64,000 nucleotides of DNA, taken from the NCBI RefSeq assembly GCF_029962835.1, contig NC_080586.1, positions 66,658,001 to 66,722,000 on the forward strand. The letters run 5' to 3'. The DNA comes from Magnolia sinica (taxonomy: Eukaryota; Streptophyta; Magnoliopsida; Magnoliales; Magnoliaceae). Below the pieces are notes generated by a model, which searched no databases, had not been told where the DNA came from, and was given only the letters and a program-made list of their open reading frames with translations. The translations under genes were made by a program, and so were the position numbers. This document shows, piece by piece, positions 11,963 through 23,344 of this stretch; within the stretch, counting starts at the first letter, position 1, and the number at the start of each line of letters is the position of its first letter.

Positions 11963-14939
11963 TTCTCTGTCACACCCCAAACTCGAAAATCGGATTCTCA
12001 GGAATCCCGATTGCCGAATCCGGTGCCGACAGCCTCCGTAGTACCCCATTCTCGGCTCCCAGCGCTCAAATGCCAGGTTCCGATCCTGGGATCCTGTAAG
12101 GAGGATTTTTTTAACATCAATTTGATTCATAATGAGCATAACCATAAGCATAACCCATGAACAATAACCACAAGAACACCATCACAAAATTCACTATGAT
12201 AAAAAAAAACTTTTAAGCACAATGCGTATGAATGGAAATACAAGATAATGATAATAACAGAAACTCCTGAAGCTCGACTGCACACTCCTACTGCAGCGAA
12301 GCTACAGCTGCGTCCTGACATCACCTGCACGCATCTATCGTGCATAAGCTTATAGAAAGCTTAGAGGATAGTGTAAGTGTGTGCACAAGAAAAGTGTCAA
12401 GCATTCAATACAATGCCTTAATCATGCAATATTGGAATTACTGGCATGAATCATATGATATCAGAGTAAGCGAAAATTCTGCAAGTCTATAAGAATATCA
12501 TCAACCTCATCCAGGATATGCGATGAAAAGACATAGTAAGTCAATATCATATACTGAGAAAGTAATGTAAATCGGTTATGTAATGCAGAAACATAATGAA
12601 TCAGATATCAGATATCGAGGATGCAATGAAATGAATATCATCAACCTTATCTAGGTTATATAAATGCAGACATAGAGTAACCCAAAATGTCATATGCCAT
12701 GGATGTAATGCGATATGCGGTGTGAATGGAATGACTATGCTGGAGTGTGAAGTCGGAATGATAGTTCATAGTATCGCAGGCTATGAGGTCCATCACAAGG
12801 GACTTTTATCCAAACTAGTCCCATACCTAATTTGGATAGTCAGACTCAATGTGATAAACTCCTGATCTCAGGTTAGTCGCACACCCCAACCGAAATCCTG
12901 GCCATTGCGAATGTATACGTAACAAATGGTTGCACATCACCAGTCCGAGTGGATATTGAATGAATGAATATGCAACTCCTATTCAATAAGTCTATATATC
13001 AGTACTGTTCATCTCTGGGATCATCATCGGGGTCTAGTACACTCTACACTAGTTTACCGCCCCATCAAGCGCACAACTGAGTAAGTGGAAAAGACCTCAT
13101 AATCCGCTTGGCCAGTAGTCGGCCAATATCTACTCGGCACGTCAATATCTGACCCATTCACATGATAAAACTCAGCCTAGCTATGCCTACTCCCTCAAGT
13201 GGGTAAGGCCACACCCCCTCCTAACCGACCACGACACAGTAGGAGATGCGACCTCCTAGTATGTGTCCCTCATGCGCTCATATATATCCACTCGGTCTCG
13301 ACGTTGGGCCGTTCTCTAGTACCAAGAGGGTTTAGGGATTTTCACCCAGGGCCATCTATGGCAGCCCGATGCTAATAACATATTTTCGGTGTCCCATCTG
13401 GCCATCCATATTATGCCTATGGAGGCTACGGCCCTGATGTCGCTAGGGCGTAAAGTAATCACAACACACAATGCCAGATGCATGAGTCATATAATCCAGT
13501 CATGCATCAATTCTGCGTATATCGTAAGCTCATGTGAGACAATCTCCGCCTATCAGGGAGTCTCATAACAACCTACCCAATGACAAATGCAATGGTTAAC
13601 CACATCTCATAACAAACATGCAGATGATGCGTATGAGCATGTATCATGATGCTATGCTGTCATATACTTATAATCGGTATCGATAATCAGTATTGATAAC
13701 CGGCACTGATAATCGGCCTCGATAATCAGTCTCAACAATTGGAATCGGCCGAACAAAGCCTAAGGGAAGGTCACAATGTGGACATTAAACCATCATTGCC
13801 CAACAATGTAGCCATTTAACCATCATTGCTCCCAAGGAGTGGCTCGCATAGAGCCAAACATAAAGAGGACCCATGGCCTCACACAAGAGCCTAATATACA
13901 ACAAATGGACCACACGACATGGGCCTAATACCTATCACAATGGGCCCTGCCCATAGGCCACGAATATATCATAATGGGCCTTACCCATGGGCCTTGAATA
14001 CATCGCATGGGCCTCATCACACGGGCCTCAAATACACAACAGGTGGGCCCTGCACCTAGGCCTCAAAACACGCAACAGGTGGGCCCTGCTCATGGGTCAA
14101 AGATACATCCTAATGGGCCACATGTATATCAAAGTGGGCCTCTCGAATGGGCCACCAAATACATCAAGGTGGGCCACATCACCTGGTCCAGCATAGATAT
14201 ACAATACATGCATCACTACAGACTGCGCAAATAGACAGCATAGATATACATTACATACAACACGGCGATGATAAAACAGATACGCCATGGTGCATTCCAT
14301 GGATGGATTGTAGGGATAAGACATACATCATGGTGGTCCCCACCATTGTCAAAGGCATGGATGGTGTCAATATACATATGCCATTGAGGTGGGCCATACT
14401 CAACACCGTCCAAATGAACGGTGGAGATACAAGACACATCAATATGGGCCCCACCTGTCCAGGATGGACGAACTACTTGAATATATAATGGTGGGGTCCC
14501 ACAGCACATCCATGCATAGACGGTGTGGATATAAAATAAATACATCAAGTTGGGTCCCACTCCCACACGTGCCACACGTGTGGGGTAGACCATGCCCTAA
14601 ATAGATGGACGGGGGTGGATATAGAACACATACATCAAGATGGGCCTAGACGGCCTACACACTACAAGTATGGGCCTATCAATGGGCCCTAGGGAGAGTG
14701 ACAATGCGGACATTTAACCAACATCATCCTTACAATGTGGGCATCAAACCATCATTACTCCCAAGGCATGGTCTGCCATGGACATCATTATATAAACCAT
14801 GGTGGAATCACACATTGCAATGAGCCTTATGTACATCCCGTTGGGCCTCGACCCAAGGGCTCCAAATACATTAAATGGGCCGCATCACATGGGCCTCATA
14901 TATATCCAGGTGGGCCTCAACATCGGGCCTCATATATCA

Positions 14940-15192
14940 CATCGGGCCTAGTCAAATGGGCCGAATCAACTAGGCCAAGTCGAATGGGCCGAGTTAAATG
15001 GGCCTAGTCTAATGGGCCGAGTTCAAATGGGCCGAATCGAATGGGCCAGTACAAATGGGTCGGTACAAATAGGCCGAATCAATTGGGCCGATCAAATGGG
15101 CCGAGTCGAATAGGTCGAGTCAAATGGTCGAGTCGAATGGGTCGGTATAAATGGGCCAAATCAATTTGGTCAATCAAATGGGCTGAGTCGAA
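14940..15192. repeat. Array of AATGGGCCGAGTCG-type units, copy B
   Basis: Shorter counterpart of the array at 9,030-9,412, with about 13 units and the same downstream anchor sequence (CACCATTCATCCATCTA). Confidence 0.75.
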
Positions 15193-15882
15193 TACACCAT
15201 TCATCCATCTATAGGGATCATTTTAGAGCATTATCCAAATAATGAATCAGATCCAAAGATCATCTGGACCATACCACAAATAACAGTAACGTTAATAATT
15301 TCAACTGTTAACATTTAGAGGGGCCCACCATAGCATTTATTTTCCACCCAGTCAGTTTATAAGCTCACAAAGACCTAAGATGAGAGGGAAACAAATTTTA
15401 TATTGGTCCAAAACCTCTCTGACCCAAAAAGGGTCTCAATGGTAGGCGTTCAACTTCACTGTTCCTACATTGTGGTCCACCTAATAACTGGATCTGTCAT
15501 ATTTTTAGCCTCAAGTCTTGAGATGAGCCGCCACATGGATGAATGGTTTAAATACAACACATACAGCAGCGGGCCCTATGGGACGGATGTCGTCATGGGG
15601 TCCACTGATGGTTGGCATAGATAAAGTACATACATCGTTGTGGGGTCCACGCACGTGGCTATCCACCAAGTGAATGAACAGTTTGGATGGAAGACATCCA
15701 TCACGGTGAGGCCGCTGGAACGCTAGATGGATGGACGGCATGAAACATACATACATCATGGTGGGTCCCACAGCAGCCTCTCTTTTTTTTAAAATTTAGC
15801 TGCGAGAGATGCAACGTCAGCTACTGCTGACAGTCTGTATACAAGTGGGTCCCACGTAGGGCCCACCACCATATATCTTAAG

Positions 15883-15934
15883 GTGTGTGTGTGTGTGTGT
15901 GTATCTATAAATATAGATATAGATATAATTATAG

Positions 15935-15966
<32 letters not shown>

Positions 15967-16030
15967 CTATAATATCATATAATATAATATATTATATTAT
16001 ATTATAATATAACATAACATAACATATATA
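15883..16030. repeat. (GT)n and (AT)n microsatellite cluster
   Basis: About ten GT units at 15,883-15,902, then (AT)n near 15,935-15,961, then AT-rich sequence up to the hairpin at 16,040. Same relative place as the simple repeats in copies A and C. Confidence 0.85.
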
Positions 16031-16039
16031 GAAAAGAGC

Positions 16040-16074
16040 CACCGTCCAGAGACCCCTGGATGGTCTGGACGGTG
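16040..16074. repeat. Hairpin: perfect 11-bp inverted repeat, copy B
   Basis: Arms CACCGTCCAGA and TCTGGACGGTG with a 13-nt loop that itself contains the related CCTGGATGG. Equivalent of the hairpin in copy A. Confidence 0.8.
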
Positions 16075-16202
16075 CATATCTAATGCATATACGGTGGTGG
16101 GTCCACACGTGTGGCCCACCATATGTATTTATATTATAATATATATTAATTATATAGGTATATACGTGTGTGTGTGTGAGGGTGAAGGGCATCAGCGTCC
16201 AG

Positions 16203-16380
16203 GCCCCTTTTCTTCTTCTTTCTTCCTCTTTTTTTTTTTGTTTTGTTTGGGTTAGCTTATTAGCACACACACGTCAGTACACACACTCCGTGTTAGCCAC
16301 CCCCACTAGGGATCGATGCCAAGACCTCAAGTGTTGAAACGAGATATCTCCACTCAGTCAGCCAGTTGAGCTATGGATCT
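16203..16380 (-). mobile_element. tRNA-derived SINE-like element inside copy B
   Basis: On the minus strand the order is: GATCCATAGCTCAACTGG (A box TAGCTCAACTGG at 16,362-16,373), a body, a B-box-like GGCATCGATCCC (16,309-16,320), GGGGGTGGCTAACACGG, then GCTAATAAGCTAACCC and an A-rich tail (16,207-16,250). This is the organisation of a tRNA-derived plant SINE. Copies A, D and perhaps C carry shorter versions at the homologous place, so the insertion predates the split of these LTRs. Flanking duplications were not found. Confidence 0.5.
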
Positions 16381-17497
16381 GGGTGTGCACTTCATGGTGG
16401 AGTCCTACTGTCCATGATGGACGATGCAGATAAAACACAAATTAGTGGGCCCACTACATTAGAACGGATAGAGGGAGAGGGAGAGGGAGTGACGATGATG
16501 GAGGGACCCTGCCACTATGGGTCCCTCATGATTACAACATATACATCATAATGTGTCCCACTTACAAGTGGACCCTCAAATGCAAATTGACGGTAGAGCA
16601 CCCACCAATCGGCCTCTTTCTTTAGCTCCTTGGACTTATATGCTCCTTGCCTTCAACTTTGATGGAGTTTGATGGAGTTTTGATGGTGGGGATGAGAGAT
16701 GAGAGGGTGGAAAAGTGGGCCACACTTGATGATTTGGGAGAGCTTGGGAAGGCTTGGATGTGGGGTATTGCTTGGGAGGTTTGAGAAATGAGAGAGAGAT
16801 AAGTGATGGGATGATATGGATGGGTGTTGTAAGGAAGGGAATGGGGAGGTAAGGTCTTGTTTGAAACTTTTGTAAAAGAGGGATGGGTAGGGGAGAGAGA
16901 GAGTTGACTTGTGGAAAAAGGAGGGATGGGTGTTGGTACTTAAGGCATGGAGTATACTTGATTGATTGATGGGACATGTTGTAGAGATCCCCTCGAAATT
17001 TGCAACGTGCGGCATTTTTCCTCGAAATGAACGTGGGCCCACTTCTTCTAGCCCGAGTATGGGATTGGTGCATGAGTCACGGCGTTAGAACCACGGCGAC
17101 GATGCGGTCACTAAGATACAAATTTTAGGTCGAGCCGACTTTGGTATGTAGGACTTGGCTTAGGATCACGTGCAAACATCAGATATAGGTCGAGGGTTGC
17201 CGAAATTCGACCGGAAGGACCGCGGAAGCCTACGGAATGGTATGGTCTAGGATACGGGTCTTACATTCTCCGTTGACTGAAAGAACCCACCACCATCATG
17301 TGGGCCTCATTCACTAATATAAGTCGATCACTCAGTGGATCATGATGCTAGAAGCACGTTGGTAACATTAGATTGCATCCATGCAACCAAGTTTAGAATC
17401 AGTCAACGGCAGATGCGATCTCCTGCTCGAGTTAAAGTCGTAAGGCTGCGGGTAATCCAGGGATTAGTAGTTAATGCTTCCGAGCTTTCCTAGGGCC

Positions 17498-17503
17498 TAT
17501 AAA
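17498..17503 (+). promoter_or_regulatory. TATA box of the solo LTR
   Basis: CCTATAAAGG at 17,496-17,505, about 30 bp before a GA-rich transcribed-leader-like region starting near 17,530. The layout matches a U3/R boundary. Whether it is active cannot be read from sequence. Confidence 0.5.
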
Positions 17504-18146
17504 GGATGCATGTTAGGGAAAACCATCTCAAAAGAAAAGAGAGAGAGAGTGAGAGAGAGAGAGAGAAAGAAAAGGAACAAGAAAAAGAGAGAGAGTTGTG
17601 AGTGTCGTCGCTGCCGCACCAGCTCAAGTCAAATCTAGATGATGCTGGAAGCAGCAGAGGAAGAGGAGAAAAGCAGGGAAGTAGAAGGAAGCAGAAGAAA
17701 GAAAGGAGGAAGGAGAAAGGGAGCTTGGGTATGGCTACTATCGAGTCGAGTTGAGTCAACTCGCTGACTGACTCAGTTGTTGTAACATTGTGAGTGGCTG
17801 GTCGTCGCAGGTTGGTTTGCTGGGTTTGGAAGGAAAAAGAAAAGAAAAGAGAGATAAGAAATGAAAGGAAGAAGAAAATAAAGGAGAGGGAGAGTTGGGT
17901 CAGTGGTTGCTGCCCCAACCCGAGCTAGTCGAGTCGAGCCAGCACGTCCCAGGCAGTTTGGACTTTGTGAAGGTCCTAGGAGAAGGAAGGAAGAAGGGGA
18001 AGGTAGAGAGAGATAGGTAGGGAGAGAGAAAGGAAGCTTGGTGGATCAAGGTTGCTGTCGGGTGAAGCGAACTCGACCCACCAAGTCTAGGCTCGGGTCT
18101 GATCTGTCAAGGTCCGTTGTTGGGTGTGGCTGGAGAAAGAATAAGG

Positions 18147-18172
18147 GGAGAGAGAGAGAGAGAGAGAGAGAG
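18147..18172. repeat. (GA)n microsatellite
   Basis: About 13 GA units within the GA-rich leader of the LTR. Confidence 0.9.
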
Positions 18173-18639
18173 GTAAGGAGAAGACGAGAAAGGAAGGGAA
18201 AGAGGAAAGAATGAAGAAGAAAATCGAAGAGTGTTGGGGCATGTCGAGTTGATCAAGTTGACTCAGCTACTTGAGTTGACTCAATGAGGTTGCATTAAGC
18301 TTCCATCGTCATTGGAGTGCATGTGAACTCACATCCGAAGGTGAGGACTCACCCTTTGAGCTTCCCACTTAAATTCATCAATCCAAACATAAATGGTGCT
18401 TTAATTTCTTATAGTTAACAGCTCCTAAGTTATCTCATAGTTTACTTATCTCACTATGTGCATATGCCAATCTGTTGCGTAACTGACTCATGTAGAGTAT
18501 AATTAGTGTCTCTTTAATTTTAACAAGCACGAATGATTTGATTATCACATGTTATCTCCAAATATAAAATTTATTATACGTCGCCTCTTGCAATTACTTG
18601 ATGGATTGAATAGAAATCATTGTGAACTTACCATCTTGC

Positions 18640-18870
18640 AGTCCATATTTGGCCTACACGACTTTGATCGCATATTTGACATACACGGCTTAGACCATAT
18701 ATTTAACTTACGTGGCTTGGATCACACATTTGCCTTACAAGGCTTAGACCGCATATTTGACTTATGCGGCATTAATCGCACATTTCCTTACATGGCTTGG
18801 ATTGTATATTTAACATACGCGGTTGGAACCACATATTTGCCCTTCGTGGCTTTGATGGATATTAGCGCCC
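18640..18870 (+). repeat. Array of about 27-bp units (CATATTTGACTTACGCGGC type)
   Basis: Eight or so units. Because 27 is a multiple of three, a 129-codon frame (18,549-18,938) stays open and translates as nine-residue repeats resembling GLDHIFNLR. I regard the frame as a by-product of the repeat, since nothing else supports a protein. Confidence 0.75.
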
Positions 18871-18899
18871 TTTGTGGTTTTTTGGTTATATTCGCATAT

Positions 18900-19720
18900 C
18901 TTATTAATTATCGAGTCATTATGCGGAGTTCAATATGATTTTTGGGTGGAGCTAAAGTTCGTTTATCAATTTTCTAGTCATCTTGTGAAGTTAATAAAAT
19001 TTTCAGATGACAACAGAGTTCTTATATTGATTCTCTCTTCATCTTGCGGTGTTTAGTTGTGTGATGATTTGTGGGTGGAACTGAAATTCGCTTATCGATT
19101 TTCTAGCCATCTTGCGGTGTTTACATACGATATGATTTTCGAGTGAAGTAGAGGTTTGAATGTTGTTTTTCTCTTTATCTTGCAGAGTTCAGTCATATCG
19201 TGATTTTTGGGTGGAGTTGAAGTTCGTTTATCGATTTTATAGCCATCTTACGAAGTTCACATACGATGTAATTTCTAGATGAAGTAGAGGTTTAAATGTT
19301 GATTTCCATTACGCGGAGTTCATTATGATTTTCAGGTGGAGTTGAAGTTCGCTTATCAATTTTCTAGCCATCTAGTGGAGTTCATACAATTTTCAGATAA
19401 TGTTGGTGTGACCATGTTGATTTTCTCTTCATCTTACGAAGTTTAGTCGTACCATGATTTCTAGGTGGAGCTGAAGCTTGCTTATCAATTTTCTAGCCAT
19501 CTTGTAGAGTTCACGTACGATATGATTTTCGGGTGAAGTAGAGGTTTAAAGGTTGATTTTATATTCACCTTACGGAGTTCACTTATATTGTGATTTATGG
19601 GTGAAGTGGGAGTTCGCTTATTGATTATCAAGTCATCTTGTAGAGTTCACGTACAATGTGATTTCTGGGTGCAATAGAAAGTTGTATAATTGATTATTTG
19701 ACTATCTAAACACGTTCACT
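18900..19720 (+). repeat. Higher-order tandem array, about 130-bp dimer of about 65-bp units
   Basis: The anchor TCTAGCCATCTTG recurs at 18,973, 19,102, 19,238, 19,363, 19,492 and 19,628 (spacing 125-136 bp). Between these, a second variant with CTCTTCATCTTGCG and GGAGTTCA alternates, giving a dimeric repeat structure. Confidence 0.75.
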
Positions 19721-20285
19721 TGTGTTGTGATTGCTATTACATTTTCTTAACGTTGAAATTATGTTTATTGGCTTATTCCTGAATATATGATCATGATTTT
19801 AAACTGCGTTGTTTAATGTCTCTTCTCATATCTTGCAATTTATACTGGATTATGAATGATGAGTGTCTAATCTTAAAGGGTACTCCTCACTTCGATAGTC
19901 ATTGACATTATCAAACCATATAATTTGATGCAGGTGTATAGCAAGTCGATGTTGTTCACTGGGTTGCTAGAGCAAATCGGGGTAAATGAGGAGCTAGACG
20001 GGGTCCCTGCGACCCATATTGAGCTCCATCACTAGATGATAGATTTCTGTTTTTCTTTAATGAACTTTGTTATTTGGGATTGTATAGGTCATGCATGGGC
20101 ACTACATTCTAAATTTTATCGTGGTTGGAATATTTTTATACAATGCATGGTTTATTCCACATATGTTTGCTGCTAATTCTTATTAATGATAAGATTGTTT
20201 AAATTTAGAATGAATTTTAAAGGCTAATACTTAGGTTTTTGGAAAACGAGTAGTATACTCAAGTTTCAAAAACTGGGGTGTTACA

Positions 20286-20542
20286 AACCTAGACTTTGTC
20301 ATGGTGAAGACTAATGACAAACTAAAACAACTGAAAATTACATGTCAAATATTACAATGATTTTTATAGGACTCGGCATGCAAAGACTTGCAATGTTCCC
20401 CCTAACTGCATCAAATCCTTGCAATAAAGAAAACATGTACAATAGAATTCACATCATCATGTTTCTTTGGTCTTCAATTTTCAAGGGCTCAATGACTCAC
20501 TGACACATTAACTCACATAATTGACAAATAAGTGTACTAGCA
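20286..20542 (-). repeat. Truncated 3' LTR of the Sirevirus-like element
   Basis: Minus-strand start TGCTAGTACACTTATTTGTC matches the 5' LTR start TGTTAGTACACTTTTTTGTC at 25,172. Only about 257 bp remain before the unrelated LTR end at 20,285. Confidence 0.65.
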
Positions 20543-20556
20543 ATCTCCCCCTTTAT
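20543..20556 (-). promoter_or_regulatory. Polypurine tract (ATAAAGGGGGAGAT)
   Basis: Minus-strand purine run immediately before the LTR start at 20,542, the position of a plus-strand primer for reverse transcription. Confidence 0.6.
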
Positions 20557-20880
20557 CAGCTTTCAAGGCACCTCAATTTACATGTTTCTTTACTCATTGA
20601 TGATTCATGTCTTCATGTGTCTCCGGTCTTTAGCTTTTAAGGGTTCAACCGACTCACTAACACATTGACTCATGTAATTGATAAATAAGTTCACTAACAA
20701 CATCTCTATTTGTCAATTACATGACAAAACCTAAGCTAGACCTTCTCATGGTGAAGACTAATGAAAAACCAAAACAACTAAAAATTACATGTCTAATATT
20801 ATAACGATTTACAAATTCAATTATAAGACTCGTACAATAGAATTCACATGTTTTTGTGAGACTTGTTCTCCCCATTTTTA
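20557..20880 (-). repeat. Second, tandem copy of the LTR head and adjoining sequence
   Basis: Minus-strand TGTTAGTGAACTTATTTATC at about 20,700 is another LTR-start sequence, running to the polypurine tract at 20,543. Sequence at 20,715-20,880 repeats 20,286-20,440 with an offset of about 448 bp (GTGAAGACTAATGA at 20,303 and 20,751). This is a partial tandem duplication of the 3' end. Confidence 0.55.
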
Positions 20881-21479
20881 TCAATATTTTACAAAGAGTC
20901 AATTCCATGCATATACCAAGGAGGACAGAAATATTGAAGGCTCTATAAATAAAAAATATACCAATAGGCTTAAACTAACAAGGGAATGTAATTAGGGAGC
21001 ATGTACATTATACTCATGTAGCATGCATAATATGATCATTTAAAAGATATACCTATCAAGCAACATGACTATGAAAGTTTAGCAAATTAAAGATAAAAAT
21101 GAAGCAACTTATGTTAAACAATAAAAAAAGATAATGAAGCTAAAATTCTCAGATTTACCTATAAGCGCACATAGACCATTTAAGGTCACCTATCCCTCTT
21201 CACAACCCACATGAGTGTGAAACTTTTAGGACTCGGATTCTTATCAGGAGCGAGTATTTCTTTCTTAAACTTAACTCTTAGGTGAGATCTTATTCAGTGA
21301 TTTATATTCGGTATGAGATTTTTCTATTTGGTTCCTACCCTAGTTTTTATTGTCCTAACTAAGCATTTTTTTTACGTTTTCTCATTGAGAATGACAACTT
21401 GTTTTAACAATTCCTTCATATAGTTGTTTATTTTTTAAGGGGTTAGAAACTTCTTCTTTTCCTGCAATCCTCTAAGGGG

Positions 21480-23240
21480 CCTTTTTGTTGTACGTTGATT
21501 TCTCAATCATGATATATTTACCCATTCGATTCGAGATTGAGGTGTATTGTGGCCTTTTACGTGTTAAGCATTCAAATTGCATATGGCCAACATCTCCACA
21601 GTTGCGGCACACAAGAGAGGCTCGCTATCTACTTCCTGAAGTAGACGAGTCATTTTGGATTACTGAATGGGTAGAGGTTGTAGCATTAGTTTTCATTTTA
21701 AGTTCAAAACCTCTCGTATCCCTAGAAGGCTTACCCATACTTAAAGATTTACCTACTTAGTTTTCTTTAACAACCTTGGCCTTAGTATTAACAAGAAGAG
21801 ATTTAAGTTGGCTGACTTGAAATTTCAGGTATTGATTTTCATATTTTAGTATATCGAGTTCTAATTCAAGACTTGAACATCTCCCTGAAGTCTTATTAAG
21901 ATTGGACTCAAGATTTTTTCTTTTCATGATTTTTTTTTTTTTTTGCAGGGGGGGGGGGGGACTTCAAATTTTACTTTGTCTAATTGGTTAGCCATTTGTC
22001 TCATTTTTGCCTTAACTTGACCTAACTTCTTAATAAATTTCAAACTTTTGGTGTATAGCTAGTCATAAGCTTCTTGTAAATTGTCATCTACTTATTCTTG
22101 TTTTGAGGATAATGGCTCTTCTTCTTCTTTCGAGGTGTTATAGTCAGGTTCTCCACCCAAGTCCTTATGGAGATAAGTAGTGGTGGATGCCATTAGAATT
22201 CTAAGAGATCCAAGGTCTTCATTATTGTGGGAATCCTTACAATCTAAATTGGACTCCTTAGTATTATCCAATGTTGTTTCCACAGCCTTACATTTTTATC
22301 TTACTTTGCTAGTGCATTCGGAAGCAACATGTCCATAACTCTCATAGTTGTGACATTGGATTTCTTTAAAGATTTACCTATAGGCTTAGGTTCAAGAGAT
22401 TTTTTCTTTTTTTCATAATTCTCTCATCTATCCTCCTCGAGGAACCTCAAGAATTTTCTAGTAATTAAGGTCATTTCTTTATTTCCATCATCATCATTGA
22501 CATTTTCGTATTCAATTTTTTTTTCTTTTTACCTATGTGAGTGCTTGTGTGAATATTTAAGAGCAGTGAGCTTCTTTTTGGTAGAGGGTGTTTTAAACTA
22601 TATTTCATATGTTTGTAGAGAACCTATAAATTCTTTTACTTTCATCTAATCTATGTCTTATACTCTTTTATAGAGGTTATATTGGAAGTGAACATATTCA
22701 GGAGGGATGTAAGTATCTTCCTACATATACAGTCATTTGAAATTCTTTCTCCCAAACCCCACATGGAGTTGCAAATATCATTCAGTTTACTATAAAACTT
22801 CACGAAAGTTTCAAACTCTTTTATCTTTATATTTTCAAATTGGGTGGTTAAGAGCTGAAGTTTAGAATGCTTTAATATGCTAGTTCCCTCGTGGGTGGTC
22901 TCTAAAATGTATCACGCTTCCTTTCCCATTTCATATGTATAAATGCGTTTAAATTCATCAGGGGAAATGGCACAAGAAATCGCATTGAGAGCTTTAGTAT
23001 CATGGTCATATCTAGCTCTCTCATTCACACTCCATTCGGATTTATCTGTGGTAATGGAGATGGATATACCATTTATCACGACTTGTTCTATGGGCAAATG
23101 CCAACCTTGTTCAACAAAAGCCCAAATTATAGGATCAATGGATCTCAATAATACCATAATCCTAGCCTTCCAATAGGCATAGTTAGACCCATCAAAGTAA
23201 GGTGGTCATGAGACAGTGCTCTCCTAATTGGTAGACATAA
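21480..23240 (-). pseudogene. Degenerate Sirevirus-like gag (UBN2 type, two zinc knuckles)
   Basis: Gag forms the virus-like particle and binds the element RNA. The best conserved piece (22,912-23,157) has the UBN2-type pattern IDPIIWAFVEQGW, SEWSVNERARYDHDTKALNA and ISPDEFKRIYTYEMGKEA. Downstream, with many stops and frameshifts, a first knuckle (about 22,318-22,360) reads CHNYESYGHVASEC, where the second cysteine is tyrosine. A lysine/leucine-rich, probably coiled stretch follows, then a second, intact CX2CX4HX4C knuckle CRNCGDVGHMQFEC (about 21,560-21,610). The gag start lies near 23,230, shortly after the 5' LTR. Pol sequence that should follow is absent. Matches are to family patterns I recognise, not to a search. 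Confidence 0.6.
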
Positions 23241-23344
23241 TTCTAAAGCTCTTATGCATCTTACTCTAGATGGTTAAGTCCTTGACAAGCAATCCACTTT
23301 CATAACAATTGAAATTGCGTCGGTTGTCTAATATGACACCACGC

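Larger units (their letters stand above)
11968..17265 (+). mobile_element. Family-X solo LTR, copy B (5.30 kb) with TSD TTCTC
   Basis: It starts TGTCACACCCC and ends GGGTCTTACA and is flanked by perfect TTCTC duplications at 11,963-11,967 and 17,266-17,270. It is collinear with copy A over most of its length, but the GATAATCGG array is nearly absent. No gag/pol domain is present, so it is a solo LTR. The SINE-like element is more complete here (16,203-16,380) than in copy A. Many reading frames of 60-145 codons exist on both strands, but they do not match known domains and are not shared in frame with copy A. Confidence 0.85.
17271..20285 (+). mobile_element. 3' part of an old plus-strand solo LTR
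   Basis: It ends CTGGGGTGTTACA at 20,285, a typical LTR end, and carries a TATA box (17,498), a GA-rich leader (17,530-18,215) and two satellite-like arrays (18,640-19,720). Upstream parts are at 11,619-11,962 and probably 5,964-6,217, separated by family-X copies B and A. The left terminus and TSD were not identified. The 3' end abuts the truncated LTR of the Sirevirus-like element, so it either inserted there or marks a deletion junction. Confidence 0.55.

Noticed and set aside
15900..16030. AT-rich palindromic tract as a replication origin or scaffold attachment site
   Set aside because: Simple-sequence AT repeats explain it; nothing else supports a specific function.
16636..17073. 145-codon minus-strand frame rich in S, P, H and T
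   Set aside because: A low-complexity translation of a purine-rich strand; equivalent frames in copies A, C and D (11,096, 49,592, 56,137) differ in length and frame and look non-coding.
17490..17918. 142-codon minus-strand frame rich in F, L and S, resembling a membrane protein
   Set aside because: It translates the complement of the GA-rich LTR leader; hydrophobicity is an artefact of CT-rich codons.
18549..18938. 129-codon frame with nine-residue repeats
   Set aside because: It follows from a 27-bp repeat, stops outside the array, and has no start context or domain.
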